Of a stretch of 64,000 nt of DNA, positions 1 through 7,532 are shown in pieces. Numbering within the stretch: the stretch's first letter is position 1; every line of letters begins with the position of its first letter. Position numbers and translations under genes: made by a program. The DNA comes from CAIWHR01 sp963816925 (GTDB taxonomy: Bacteria; Pseudomonadota; Gammaproteobacteria; Burkholderiales; Casimicrobiaceae): contig CAWFMY010000006.1 in assembly GCA_963816925.1 (NCBI GenBank), positions 26,498 through 90,497 on the forward strand, in the 5' to 3' direction. The notes beneath the pieces are model-generated. The model saw only the letters and a program-made list of their open reading frames with translations. It was not told the DNA's origin and searched no databases.

Positions 1-1
1 G

Positions 2-295
2 AAGGGTGAACTGATACCAATGACCATGAGTGGGCAGCAAGAATACGTTGGCCGTGCCATAAACGTAGCGTGCCGATTGCAGGCCGCCGTAAAGGATAAG
101 GGGCACTCCCCTGCGTACAACGCGTTGGTGTCCAATCGTGTGTATAGCGATTACTTTGCCCAAACAAAACCTCATCGAGTAGTTGAAGTCACCCGAAACC
201 TGCGAAACATGAATGACGGGCCGGAGTTCGCGTGTCGACGACTTTGGCTACTGCGCCCCTATCAGGCGGCGGATGATTCTGGCGATGACGCCTAA
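2..295 (+). CDS. class III nucleotidyl cyclase, C-terminal fragment (5' end outside window)
   Basis: The reading frame is open to the left edge, so the start is missing. The motif YVGRAINVACRLQ near the beginning matches the conserved G-x-x-V-N-x-A-x-R-L region of class III adenylate/guanylate cyclase catalytic domains, where Asn and Arg stabilise the transition state. The remaining 70 residues show no clear domain. If complete, the protein would make cAMP or cGMP, but only the last part of the catalytic domain is visible. The stop codon TAA lies inside the R'' box of the following attC, as is common in this array. The family call rests on one motif. Confidence 0.6.
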   Translation, partial: KGELIPMTMSGQQEYVGRAINVACRLQAAVKDKGHSPAYNALVSNRVYSDYFAQTKPHRVVEVTRNLRNMNDGPEFACRRLWLLRPYQAADDSGDDA

Positions 296-350
296 CCGCT
301 CGTTCAACACGGACGTCCCGTCGGCGGCCGGTTACTTTAGTTCGTTAGGC
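290..350 (+). repeat. attC site 1
   Basis: 61 bp from GCCTAAC to GTTAGGC, with L''-like GTTCAACACGGAC and L'-like CCGGTTACTTTAG arms. The centre is short. The R'' box contains the stop codon of the preceding gene. Confidence 0.9.
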
Positions 351-470
351 ATGCCGACGACGATGTCGCGAACCGTGGGAGCACCCTTAGCGAAGTCTTC
401 ACCTGCGTCGGTTCTTTGAACGAATTCCCAAAAATACAAGTCAACTGAGATCATCCATCGGAGGAGCTCC

Positions 471-860
471 ATGAGATTACTTTTGTGGGTCGCACTCCCA
501 ATCATCGCGTGTGTGTCGAATGCACAGGCTCAGCAGACCAAGACAACGCTTCAGTTGAAAAAGGAATGTGAAGCCGCGGAGCAACTCATTGCCACATTTG
601 CCACACAACCTGTGCCACAGTTGGTCATTACAGACGGTGTATCGTGCTTTGGATACCTTCGTGGATATCTTGAGGCGACGACGTATTTGCAGGCCGTTCG
701 TGATGCAAAGCCAATCTATTGCGGCGAAAAGACGAGGGATTTCCGACAATTGGCCGCCACTTATGTCAAGTATGTGATCGCGCACCCTGAAGAAGTGGAC
801 TCAACAGCCGCCAACACCGTCGCGAACGTCATTGCCGAGATTGCTCCGTGCAAGCAATAA
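471..860 (+). CDS. secreted Rap1a/Tai-like protein
   Basis: A 129-residue protein with a signal peptide (residues 1-20, ending SNAQA before QQTK). Cysteines lie near residues 33, 59, 84 and 127. The pattern of a GYLRGY segment, a Cys before a predicted helix, a 'YV..HPEE' stretch and a final PCKQ resembles the Rap1a/Tai immunity family, which protects Serratia cells from type VI effectors in the periplasm. Many homologs are orphans with no known effector, and no effector gene is seen here. GGAGGAG lies just upstream of the ATG. The family is recognised from motif pattern; an immunity role is inference. Confidence 0.6.
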   Translation: MRLLLWVALPIIACVSNAQAQQTKTTLQLKKECEAAEQLIATFATQPVPQLVITDGVSCFGYLRGYLEATTYLQAVRDAKPIYCGEKTRDFRQLAATYVKYVIAHPEEVDSTAANTVANVIAEIAPCKQ

Positions 861-905
861 CGCATCTATTTCAGAGTGACCGCATTTCGTCTTCCGTCTC
901 CGCAT

Positions 906-972
906 GCCCAACCCTGCCCTCAAGGGGGGCGCCCCGCCTGCGGCGGGTCGCCCCTTAGCTTGGCCGTTAGGC
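906..972 (+). repeat. attC site 2
   Basis: 67 bp from GCCCAAC to GTTAGGC. R'' differs from the common GCCTAAC but still fits RYYYAAC. The L' arm is altered (CGCCCCTTAGCTTGG). Confidence 0.8.
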
Positions 973-982
973 GGCACGGAAC

Positions 983-1246
983 ATGAAGCGGTCGCTGCCT
1001 TGGGCACTCGTCGCGTTTTACCCGCTCATCGCTCTTGTCGGTGTGATCGTATTCTTTCTTGTCAGCGTTCTTAGCAATCGCGGTCTACCAACGTGGCATC
1101 GCATACTTTGGGCGGCTTGTATGGTCTTGCTTTCAGCAATCGTAGTTCCGACGTATTGGTGGAGATACAGTCGTGACGCCCAGCCTCTCGCGCAACGCGG
1201 GCGCCTCGCATGCGGGGCTGCGTCCGCGCAGCAGCCCGCCGGTTAG
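983..1246 (+). CDS. small membrane protein, unknown function
   Basis: An 87-residue protein with two predicted membrane segments (about residues 8-30 and 42-61) followed by a WWRYSRD motif. From about residue 65 the frame runs into the downstream attC, so the last 20 or so residues are encoded by the recombination site itself. If the cassette moved, the C-terminus would change with the junction. The start ATG lies 10 bases after the preceding R' box. No family was recognised. Confidence 0.55.
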   Translation: MKRSLPWALVAFYPLIALVGVIVFFLVSVLSNRGLPTWHRILWAACMVLLSAIVVPTYWWRYSRDAQPLAQRGRLACGAASAQQPAG

Positions 1247-1261
1247 CTTGTAACGTTAGGC
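1178..1261 (+). repeat. attC site 3
   Basis: 84 bp. R'' is degenerate (GCCCAGC) and R' is intact (GTTAGGC). The L' arm CCGCCGGTTAGCTTG is typical. The preceding gene reads into it. Confidence 0.75.
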
Positions 1262-1316
1262 CTCGCTACGGCAACCCCACGGCGTACGTCGGCATCAATT
1301 GTTCGGGAGCGATCCA

Positions 1317-1841
1317 ATGAACAGGTTATCGGGCGCAATTTTGGTGTGCGCGTTTACGTTCAGTTCCGTGCTGGCGCGGGCCGACGATGGGTCAACGAAG
1401 CGGTCGAGCGTGAACGATGTCAAGGATGTGGCCAACCCAGAATCGAAGCAGTCGTCAAGCGAGGGACCGCAACCGAACAAGGTTGCGCCCGCTAGCTACG
1501 GAGGGCTCTGGCGGGCGGTGCCCGAGTGGGACTCGCGTCTAATACTCACCCATCACGGGAAGACGCTCACGGCCACCTGGACAAAATACAGTACGGAGGG
1601 CCCAGGATGGACGTTCTCGGTAACGGCGTCACAAACGGCACTAAACAAGTTTGAAGGAACGCTTTACCGAGAGCGGAGCGGCAATACGTCTGCGGGACAC
1701 ACAGGAGCGGATTACCTTGTCGTTCGGCGCCAAGGCGAGTCCTTGGGCACAGCCAGATTCGCATTTGCCGACCAATACAAAGGCAGCCTTGAATATCAAA
1801 CGACTACCTACCAAATCTCCCGGTTGCCGAGTACAGACTAG
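1317..1841 (+). CDS. secreted protein, unknown function
   Basis: A 174-residue protein with a signal peptide (MNRLSG then a hydrophobic stretch ending in LARA, residues 1-19) and a low-complexity Ser/Lys-rich linker to about residue 50. The C-terminal region is beta-rich, with a GLWRA motif, Trp-containing strands and Thr-rich stretches, as in small periplasmic beta-barrel or lipocalin-like proteins; no family could be assigned. A TTG start six codons upstream is possible, but the signal peptide begins naturally at the ATG chosen. Confidence 0.6.
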   Translation: MNRLSGAILVCAFTFSSVLARADDGSTKRSSVNDVKDVANPESKQSSSEGPQPNKVAPASYGGLWRAVPEWDSRLILTHHGKTLTATWTKYSTEGPGWTFSVTASQTALNKFEGTLYRERSGNTSAGHTGADYLVVRRQGESLGTARFAFADQYKGSLEYQTTTYQISRLPSTD

Positions 1842-1911
1842 ATTAGGAATGGGTCTCTTTTCCTTCCAATATTGACGACGCGGCGTTCACATTGGCAATG
1901 TTAATCGCGCG

Positions 1912-1976
1912 GCCTAACCTCCCGGTTAACTCGGACGCGCCGTCCGCGGGTCGCCGGTTACCTTGATACGTTAGGC
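1912..1976 (+). repeat. attC site 4
   Basis: 65 bp from GCCTAAC to GTTAGGC. Both boxes are perfect; L' reads CGCCGGTTACCTTGA. Confidence 0.9.
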
Positions 1977-2078
1977 GGCATCCCGACTGCCTGTGGCCAA
2001 TGCCTGGAAAGCGAGTTCATTGTATCGATCACAGGAATAGTATGGTCGAACTGTCATTCGTCGAGAGATGATTCAGTG

Positions 2079-3056
2079 ATGGACCGGCGAGCGTTCATCA
2101 GCCATGTTGCAGGAGCTCTCCTTGTCGCGCCGCTTCCTGCGCGCGCGCAGCAAGCGACGAAGACCTATCGCATCGGTATTCTTGAGGCGATACCCGCAAC
2201 ACAGAATATTGCCAATCTGGACGCGCTACGCAGTGGACTGCGAGAGATGGGCTACGTCGAAGGGCGAAACCTGATCATTGAATACCGATCGGCAGATGGC
2301 CACGCCGAGCAGTTCCCCGACCTCGCGTCCGAATTGGTGCGTCTCAAGGTCGATCTGATTGTGACGAGGGGGACCCCTGCTGTGAGGGCAGCCAAGAATG
2401 CGACCGAAACAATTCCGGTGGTTATGGCGACGATGGGCGACCCGCGAGCGATCGTGGCGAGCTTCGCGCGCCCCGGAGGCAACATCACGGGCGTGACTAC
2501 ATTCAGTACCGAATTGACAGCGAAACGCATTGAACTCCTCAATGAATTGGTTCCACGTCTCTCGCGAGTTGCCCTGCTCCACAACATGGGGAATCCTGCT
2601 GCTCCACCCGAATGGGAAGAGACAAAGACCGCCGCCCGCGCCTTGGGTCTCCAAGCTGAGCTTCTCGACGTGCGGAGCCAGGACGACCTGGGCCGCGCAT
2701 TTGAACTTGCGGTCCGAAAGCGTGCGGACGCGCTTCTTATCGGGGCCGACGGACTCACCCAATTGCATCAAAATGCGATCATTGCCATGGCGGCTCGCAA
2801 AAGGCTGCCTGCCGCCTATGCGGCCCGCGAATTCGTCGAGGCCGGTGGATTGATAGCCTACGGTGTGAACTATCCCGATCTCTATTTTCGATTCGCAAGA
2901 ATAGTCGACAAGATCTTCAAGGGTGCGAGGCCGGGCGAGCTTCCTGTGGAACAGCCGACCAAGCTCGAGCTCGTGATCAACCTCAAGACCGCCAAGGCGC
3001 TTGGACTCGCGATCCCGCAATCGCTATTGCTGCGGGCGGACGAGGTGATTCAATGA
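2079..3056 (+). CDS. orphan ABC-type substrate-binding protein (1 of 6)
   Basis: A 325-residue periplasmic binding protein of the ABC_sub_bind type (PF04392-like, related to TrpX). Its leader MDRRAFIS followed by a hydrophobic stretch ending ARAQQ is a twin-arginine-like signal. Family landmarks are RIGILE at the start of lobe 1, GLREMGYVEGRN, FARPGGNITGVT, and the C-terminal LVINLKTAKALGL and RADEVIQ. Such proteins capture a small ligand for an ABC importer, but no permease or ATPase gene is near, and the gene is a single cassette flanked by attC sites. A GTG one codon upstream is an alternative start. Ligand unknown. Confidence 0.85.
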   Translation: MDRRAFISHVAGALLVAPLPARAQQATKTYRIGILEAIPATQNIANLDALRSGLREMGYVEGRNLIIEYRSADGHAEQFPDLASELVRLKVDLIVTRGTPAVRAAKNATETIPVVMATMGDPRAIVASFARPGGNITGVTTFSTELTAKRIELLNELVPRLSRVALLHNMGNPAAPPEWEETKTAARALGLQAELLDVRSQDDLGRAFELAVRKRADALLIGADGLTQLHQNAIIAMAARKRLPAAYAAREFVEAGGLIAYGVNYPDLYFRFARIVDKIFKGARPGELPVEQPTKLELVINLKTAKALGLAIPQSLLLRADEVIQ

Positions 3057-3066
3057 AATAGTTTCC

Positions 3067-3150
3067 GCCTGACCCGTCGCTCAACACGGACGTCTCACAT
3101 GCGGGGCTGCCCCCGCGCGGCGGGTCGCCGTTTACCTTGATTCGATAGGC
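3067..3150 (+). repeat. attC site 5 (both core boxes mutated)
   Basis: 84 bp. R'' is GCCTGAC and R' is GATAGGC, so both cleavage boxes deviate from RYYYAAC/GTTRRRY while the arms stay typical. Recombination here may be impaired. Confidence 0.8.
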
Positions 3151-3192
3151 AGCAGCGGGCATCAACACAACCATCACACATAGGACAGCAGC

Positions 3193-3597
3193 ATGAGTAA
3201 ACAAGTATTCATCAACCTCCCTGTCGCCGACCTCCCAAAGTCAATTGCTTTCTTCAAGGCGCTCGGTTTTTCATACAACCCACAGTTCAGCGATGACTCT
3301 GGCGCGTGCATCATCGTCAGTGAAACGATCTATGTCATGTTGGCAACTCATACTAGATTTCGTGACTTCACACCCAAGGCTGTCTGCGATACGAGCAAGG
3401 CCGTGGAAGTTTTACTCAACCTCAAGTGTGAAAGTCGTGATGAGGTCAATAATCTCGTCGCTAAAGCTCTCGCTGCGGGTGGATCTACCTACGACAAACC
3501 GGAGGATTTAGGCTTTATGTATTCGCACAGTTTTGTCGACCCGGACGGCCATGGGTGGGGGCTTTTCCATCTGAGCGACATGCCGGTTCAGAAGTAA
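3193..3597 (+). CDS. VOC (glyoxalase-fold) family protein
   Basis: A 134-residue protein with the beta-alpha-beta-beta-beta pattern of the vicinal oxygen chelate superfamily: FINLPVADLPKSIAFFKALGF at the N-terminus and SFVDPDGHGWGLFHL at the C-terminus. It resembles the lactoylglutathione-lyase-like subgroup whose members often lack a known substrate. The start ATG follows AGGACAGC. Single-gene cassette between attC 5 and attC 6. The fold is clear; the reaction cannot be deduced. Confidence 0.8.
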   Translation: MSKQVFINLPVADLPKSIAFFKALGFSYNPQFSDDSGACIIVSETIYVMLATHTRFRDFTPKAVCDTSKAVEVLLNLKCESRDEVNNLVAKALAAGGSTYDKPEDLGFMYSHSFVDPDGHGWGLFHLSDMPVQK

Positions 3598-3626
3598 TTT
3601 TCTTGATTCAAACACGAGCGCATGCG

Positions 3627-3689
3627 GCCTAACAAGGCGCTGCAGGCTGACCGCCCTGACGGGCGTCGGCCTGAGCTCAAACGTTAGGC
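3627..3689 (+). repeat. attC site 6 (different type)
   Basis: 63 bp from GCCTAAC to GTTAGGC with perfect boxes. The arms (GCTGCAGGCTGACCG and CGGCCTGAGCTCAAAC) are unlike the rest of the array, so this cassette was probably acquired from another integron lineage. Confidence 0.85.
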
Positions 3690-3706
3690 CGCAATTCGAC
3701 CAGCCG

Positions 3707-3916
3707 ATGGTGAGGCCGCTACCAAACGTCGTGTGCCCTTTGTGCGGCGGGCCAAATGAATGCGCTCCAGCGCGCTTCGCATCCTTCGACACGCCCTGTT
3801 GGTGCGCCGACTTGTCTATCGGCGCTTCGGTCCCAGCATCGTTACCGGAATCCCAACGCAATGGCGCTTGTCTGTGTAGACGTTGTCCCACCACCGAAAA
3901 GTCAGCTCCGGTGTAG
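3707..3916 (+). CDS. cysteine-rich CWC-like protein
   Basis: A 69-residue protein with the spacing CPLCGGPNEC, then CWC, then ACLCRRC. This matches the small Cys-rich CWC family (PF14375-like), whose members probably bind zinc or another metal through the cysteines. The function is unknown. It follows attC 6, whose type differs from the others. The downstream 110 bp before the next attC hold no further gene that I can support. Confidence 0.7.
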   Translation: MVRPLPNVVCPLCGGPNECAPARFASFDTPCWCADLSIGASVPASLPESQRNGACLCRRCPTTEKSAPV

Positions 3917-4027
3917 TCACTCCGTGACTTCTCTTCGCCGTTGCAACGTTTGCAATACGTGTCGGTCGGGTCTATCGTGATGGATCATGGGCTCACTTCG
4001 ATGTGGTGCCATCAAATCTGATGCGCG

Positions 4028-4114
4028 GCCTAACCAGTCGCTCCACGCAGGCGTCCCACATGCGTGGGCTGACGCCCGACGCATCGGGCCGCCGGTTAGC
4101 TTGTTTCGTTAGGC
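4028..4114 (+). repeat. attC site 7
   Basis: 87 bp from GCCTAAC to GTTAGGC with typical arms (GCTCCACGCAGGCG and CCGCCGGTTAGCTTG) and a palindromic centre. Confidence 0.9.
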
Positions 4115-4120
4115 ACCCCC

Positions 4121-4546
4121 ATGTGTTCGCTAACGATTACCGACGCCGCCTACTCCAGGATTCAGCGCGAGCTTGCCGGTTCCCCTATCGAATCCCCAAT
4201 CATTAGCCTCGTGCAGTCGGCACGGGCGACGTTACCCCCTTACGCGATGCTGCACGCTATCGATCCTGACGCGAGCGATAGCAATCTCCACGATATCGCG
4301 TTGGAGAGGTACGGCGCAGACTCCTCGTCGCTCCGGTGGAACCTGATTCCCGGTGTTTATTCGCGCGAAGATGTTCCGATCGAGTCCCGCGTAGAAATAC
4401 GTGGCATTTGGTTCTCGTTTTCGCCCAAATGGCAGCAACGCATGAAGGGTTGGCTGCTCGACTTCGTTGGCGACACTCTCGTGCTGAAGGACGCTGGAGG
4501 AAAGCTTATGCTTCCATCCAATCCTGAGGCAGCAGGTGGTGCCTAA
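4121..4546 (+). CDS. hypothetical protein
   Basis: A 141-residue soluble protein that begins six bases after the preceding R' box. The C-terminal half contains alternating hydrophobic strands (VEIRGIWFSF, GWLLDFVGDTLVLK, GGKLMLP). No signal peptide, membrane segment or known motif is seen. The stop codon lies within the R'' box of the next attC, so the whole cassette is essentially gene plus recombination site. Cassette genes of this sort are commonly orphan. Confidence 0.6.
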   Translation: MCSLTITDAAYSRIQRELAGSPIESPIISLVQSARATLPPYAMLHAIDPDASDSNLHDIALERYGADSSSLRWNLIPGVYSREDVPIESRVEIRGIWFSFSPKWQQRMKGWLLDFVGDTLVLKDAGGKLMLPSNPEAAGGA

Positions 4547-4624
4547 TCTCTCGGTCAACACGGACGCCCCGTCAGCAGCGCTTCGCGCCCGCCGCGGGTC
4601 GCCGGTTACCTTGATACGTTAGGC
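4541..4624 (+). repeat. attC site 8
   Basis: 84 bp. R'' is GCCTAAT (last base changed) and R' is GTTAGGC. Arms are typical, with the centre GCAGCGCTTCGCGCCC. Confidence 0.85.
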
Positions 4625-4653
4625 GTCACTACAGCGCTCTCGCGCAACCGACG

Positions 4654-5148
4654 ATGAGCTCCAACGCCACTCTCCATCTTCTGTGCGGCAAGGCTGGCGC
4701 AGGCAAGACTACCCTTGCGACCGCACTTGCCGCAAAGCACAAGGCAATCCTCATTGCCGAGGACATTTGGCTCATACGGCTTTATGGCCCGATGAAGTCG
4801 TTCGACGACTACCGGACCTACTCACAACGCGCCAAGACGGTAGTCGGCCCCCTCGTCACGGACCTTCTGGGCTTGGGCCAGAGCGTTGTGCTGGACTATC
4901 CCGCGAACACCAAGAGTTCGCGATTGTGGCTCCGCTCGCTCTCTGAATCAGCAGCGACGCACCATCTGCTGCACTATCTGGCCGTACCGGACGAGGTCTG
5001 CCTGAAACGCATTGACCGGCGCAACAAAGAACGACCGGAAGGCTCGTACCACCTCACGAAGGCCGACTTCGACTATGTCTCGTCGTTCTTCGAGGCTCCC
5101 GAAGTCGATGAAGGCCTCAAGATCGAACTGCATGCTGCCGACGCTTGA
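4654..5148 (+). CDS. P-loop AAA-type kinase-like protein
   Basis: A 164-residue protein with a Walker A motif GKAGAGKTT at residues 12-20. Later features fit small-molecule kinases of the AAA_33/zeta-toxin-like fold: a Walker-B-like VVLDYP at about residue 83 and an arginine-rich lid (KRIDRRNKERP). Such proteins phosphorylate small metabolites, antibiotics or RNA ends; the substrate cannot be told. Starts 29 bases after attC 8. No antitoxin-like partner is present in the cassette. Confidence 0.7.
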   Translation: MSSNATLHLLCGKAGAGKTTLATALAAKHKAILIAEDIWLIRLYGPMKSFDDYRTYSQRAKTVVGPLVTDLLGLGQSVVLDYPANTKSSRLWLRSLSESAATHHLLHYLAVPDEVCLKRIDRRNKERPEGSYHLTKADFDYVSSFFEAPEVDEGLKIELHAADA

Positions 5149-5186
5149 GCAAAAGCGAAGCCAAGTGCGTGGGAACCGAAGGTGAC

Positions 5187-5270
5187 GCCTAACCCCTCGC
5201 TCAACACGGACGCCTCGTCGGCAGCGCTTCGCGCCGCCCACGCGTCGCCGGTTACCTTAGTTCGTTAGGC
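5187..5270 (+). repeat. attC site 9
   Basis: 84 bp with perfect GCCTAAC and GTTAGGC boxes, typical arms and the centre GCAGCGCTTCGCGCCG. Confidence 0.93.
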
Positions 5271-5339
5271 AGCGCTCCTCCCGGGATTGCAGAAGATCCA
5301 CCCGTGCAAATCTTGGCCAAGGAACCTGGGATTCCGCTC

Positions 5340-6110
5340 ATGGACCCGAATTCCCACGAGACTCTCCTTCAGCGGCGGGATGCAGCAATACTGACTTGGC
5401 GTGGCCCGGCACTGATGCTGTTTGCGCGCGCAGCTTGTGCCGTGGGAGCGCAAGCCGTTGTCGCAGGCGTGTTCGCCTTGCGCGCATCTCCGACTCCTTG
5501 GCATGACGCCGAGCCATGGCTGCCGGTGTACGGTACATTGATCGACGCCGGATGCCTGGCGTTGCTTTGGTGGCTCACGCGCCGCGAGGGCATCCGTCTA
5601 TTCGATCTTGTCGGGTTCGAGCGAACGCGTCTCGTCCGCGATACGCTGCTCGGTTTCGCACTCATCCCCGCCAGTCTCGTATTCATTCTTGGTGGCATCT
5701 ATTCGACCGGTTGGCTTTTGTATGGGACGCTTACACCACCGTACCTCTTTGGGTCTCTGCCATGGCCGGCCGCTCTCTACGGGGTGCTGGTGTTCCCGTT
5801 CATTTGGGGATTGACCGAGCAGATGACCTATAACGGCTACCTGGTACCCCGCTTCCAGGTTCTTTGTCGGAGTACGGGTCTCGCGGTCGTAGTTGTAGCG
5901 TTCGCCTGGTCGCTGCAGCATGCCTTCATGCCATTGACCTTTGATTTGAAGTTCATGGCTTTTCGCCTGTTGTCGGCGGTGCCAAACACGATCTTTCAAG
6001 CGCTTTTGTATCTGCGACTTCGCCGACTGCTTCCGCTCGCGATTGCGCATGCTCTGATGGATGGCGCGAGTGTGCTCATCGGCGTGCTTCTTCCGTCGGT
6101 TGGAGCATGA
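5340..6110 (+). CDS. CPBP-family membrane protein with degenerate protease motif
   Basis: A 256-residue integral membrane protein with about seven predicted helices. The second half carries the landmarks of CPBP/CAAX-like intramembrane proteases: TEQMTYNGYL where active members have EExxxR, SLQHAFMP where they have FxxxH, and AHALMD near the end. The second Glu and the Arg of motif 1 are replaced, so proteolytic activity is doubtful. An in-frame GTG 36 bases upstream is an alternative start; the ATG with GGAACC upstream was chosen. Possibly a prenyl-protease relative with altered function. Confidence 0.65.
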   Translation: MDPNSHETLLQRRDAAILTWRGPALMLFARAACAVGAQAVVAGVFALRASPTPWHDAEPWLPVYGTLIDAGCLALLWWLTRREGIRLFDLVGFERTRLVRDTLLGFALIPASLVFILGGIYSTGWLLYGTLTPPYLFGSLPWPAALYGVLVFPFIWGLTEQMTYNGYLVPRFQVLCRSTGLAVVVVAFAWSLQHAFMPLTFDLKFMAFRLLSAVPNTIFQALLYLRLRRLLPLAIAHALMDGASVLIGVLLPSVGA

Positions 6111-6161
6111 CGCGACCGTTGCCACGGGTGTGCGGTAGGCGAAGGACCGTCTTAACGCGAT

Positions 6162-6252
6162 CTCTAACCCTGCGCCCAATCGAACGGGCCGATACGCAAT
6201 TTCAAGTTGGCGAGCATCGAGGCGGCCCGCCGGTTGGCTTGATACATTAGGC
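6162..6252 (+). repeat. attC site 10 (long subfamily, mutated boxes)
   Basis: 91 bp. R'' is CTCTAAC and R' is ATTAGGC. The arms and centre (GAACGGGCCGATACG, GGCGAGCATCG) match the long subfamily also seen at attC 28, 30 and 31. Confidence 0.75.
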
Positions 6253-6274
6253 GTCCAGGTATACGGAGGCAAGA

Positions 6275-6862
6275 GTGGACACGACTGGATACTCGATAGA
6301 GGACCTAGCCGCAGAACTGCGCCGCGTCGTCTCGGAACTCGCAGACGAGCCCAAGATGCTGAACCAAATTCGTCCGCTGGCGCAGCGTGCGGCATTGTCC
6401 AAGGATTCGTGGCTCGAAAGGCGCTTTTACGTTGCGGATCCGGAGCAGGGATTTGGGGTCTATCTACTTCACGAAGAGCGTGATCACAGCCTCGCGATTT
6501 TTGCGGTGAGTTGGCTGCCCAACAGAGGCGCACCGCCGCACGATCACGGCACGTGGGCAGTTCTCGCTGGGGTTGAGGGACCGGAGAGGAATGAGTTCTT
6601 CGAGCGCATGGACGACGGCAGTCGCGCGGGCTACGCCGAGTTGAAGAAGGTTGGTGAGAAGGTGTTTCGCGCCGGCGATGTCCTCGCTATGCCCACCGGC
6701 CGGATTCATAGCGTATGGAACGATAGCGACAGCGTTTCTGTATCGCTTCACGTCTACGGGAAGAACATCCAGCACACCGGACGATCCCAGTTCGACCTCG
6801 ACAAGCGTACTCAAACGCCGTTCATTCTCAGGGTCGGCAATGAAACGAAGTCGGACACCTGA
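6275..6862 (+). CDS. cysteine dioxygenase-like cupin protein
   Basis: A 195-residue cupin-fold protein resembling cysteine/3-mercaptopropionate dioxygenases (CDO_I). The metal site is visible as PHDHGTW (His89, His91) with a third His at 145 in GRIHSVWN. These enzymes use non-haem Fe(II) and O2 to oxidise thiols to sulfinates. A GTG start is required to keep the N-terminal helix; no ATG is better placed. The stop codon is in the R''-like ACCTGAC box of the next attC. Substrate choice between cysteine and other thiols cannot be decided. Confidence 0.75.
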   Translation: MDTTGYSIEDLAAELRRVVSELADEPKMLNQIRPLAQRAALSKDSWLERRFYVADPEQGFGVYLLHEERDHSLAIFAVSWLPNRGAPPHDHGTWAVLAGVEGPERNEFFERMDDGSRAGYAELKKVGEKVFRAGDVLAMPTGRIHSVWNDSDSVSVSLHVYGKNIQHTGRSQFDLDKRTQTPFILRVGNETKSDT

Positions 6863-6940
6863 CCCGGCGGTCAACACAAACGCCTGGTCGGCAGCGCTTC
6901 GCGCCAGCCGCGGGCCGCCGGTTACCTTGATACGTCAGGC
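6857..6940 (+). repeat. attC site 11
   Basis: 84 bp. R'' is ACCTGAC and R' is GTCAGGC, both one substitution from consensus; arms are typical. Confidence 0.8.
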
Positions 6941-7004
6941 GACCCATTCAGGGGTCCGCCCGCCCAAATACGCATTTGCGTCTCACTGCTGTGGAGACCA
7001 CTGC

Positions 7005-7532
7005 ATGAAGACCTCTCGAAACCTCATTGCACTCACGGCAATTAACTTTGTGCTCTTGCTTCTTGCGGTAGCGCAGCAGCTGCATCCGGCGTTCGCGCAG
7101 ATTGAACCGTCGGTTCTTCGGGGTCGCGCCCTTGAAATTGTCGATGGGCAAGGTCGCGTCCGGGCGAGCATCAACGTCCTCCCGCCCGGTAAGTCGTCGA
7201 ACGGCGAAGAAACTCACGAGACCGTGCTGCTCCGACTCAACACGGAGCGTGGGCGGCCCTCAGTCAAGATTGGCTCCTCTGAGCCAGTTTCCGGTCTAAG
7301 CTTTGCCGGCCCAACAGGCACGAAGGACACTTACGTGATACTCCAGGCAAAGGGAACGGCGACTTCTCCTTGGTACGTTGGGCGCGAAGACGATGCGGCG
7401 TACACTTTCGACCCGCAGCAGCTACCCGGGGCAGGACAACTGCCAACCGGGATTGATCGGGCTCTGCGCCTACTGATCCCGTTGCCTGTACTGATTCGCA
7501 ACGACCAGGGGGAGTCGGATGGACAGGCGTGA
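7005..7532 (+). CDS. secreted or membrane-anchored hypothetical protein
   Basis: A 175-residue protein with an N-terminal hydrophobic segment (residues 8-31, ending HPAFAQ), probably a signal peptide or uncleaved anchor. A repeated-strand region follows: LRGRALEIVDGQGRVRASINVLPP, ETVLLRL and SGLSFAGPTGTKDTYVILQAKGT. The tail from about residue 125 looks less ordered and could result from a frame change, but no clear alternative continuation was found. The gene ends 14 bases inside the next gene with no attC between them, so both belong to one cassette. Function unknown. Confidence 0.6.
   Translation: MKTSRNLIALTAINFVLLLLAVAQQLHPAFAQIEPSVLRGRALEIVDGQGRVRASINVLPPGKSSNGEETHETVLLRLNTERGRPSVKIGSSEPVSGLSFAGPTGTKDTYVILQAKGTATSPWYVGREDDAAYTFDPQQLPGAGQLPTGIDRALRLLIPLPVLIRNDQGESDGQA

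Noticed and set aside
2226..3020. Long open frame on the minus strand opposite binding protein 1
   Set aside because: It is the complement of a well-supported gene, has no ribosome-binding site or family signature, and similar shadows occur opposite the other copies.
4654..5148. P-loop cassette as zeta toxin
   Set aside because: The Walker A motif and general layout fit the wider kinase group, but no epsilon-type antitoxin is in the cassette and the substrate-binding signature of zeta toxins is not seen.
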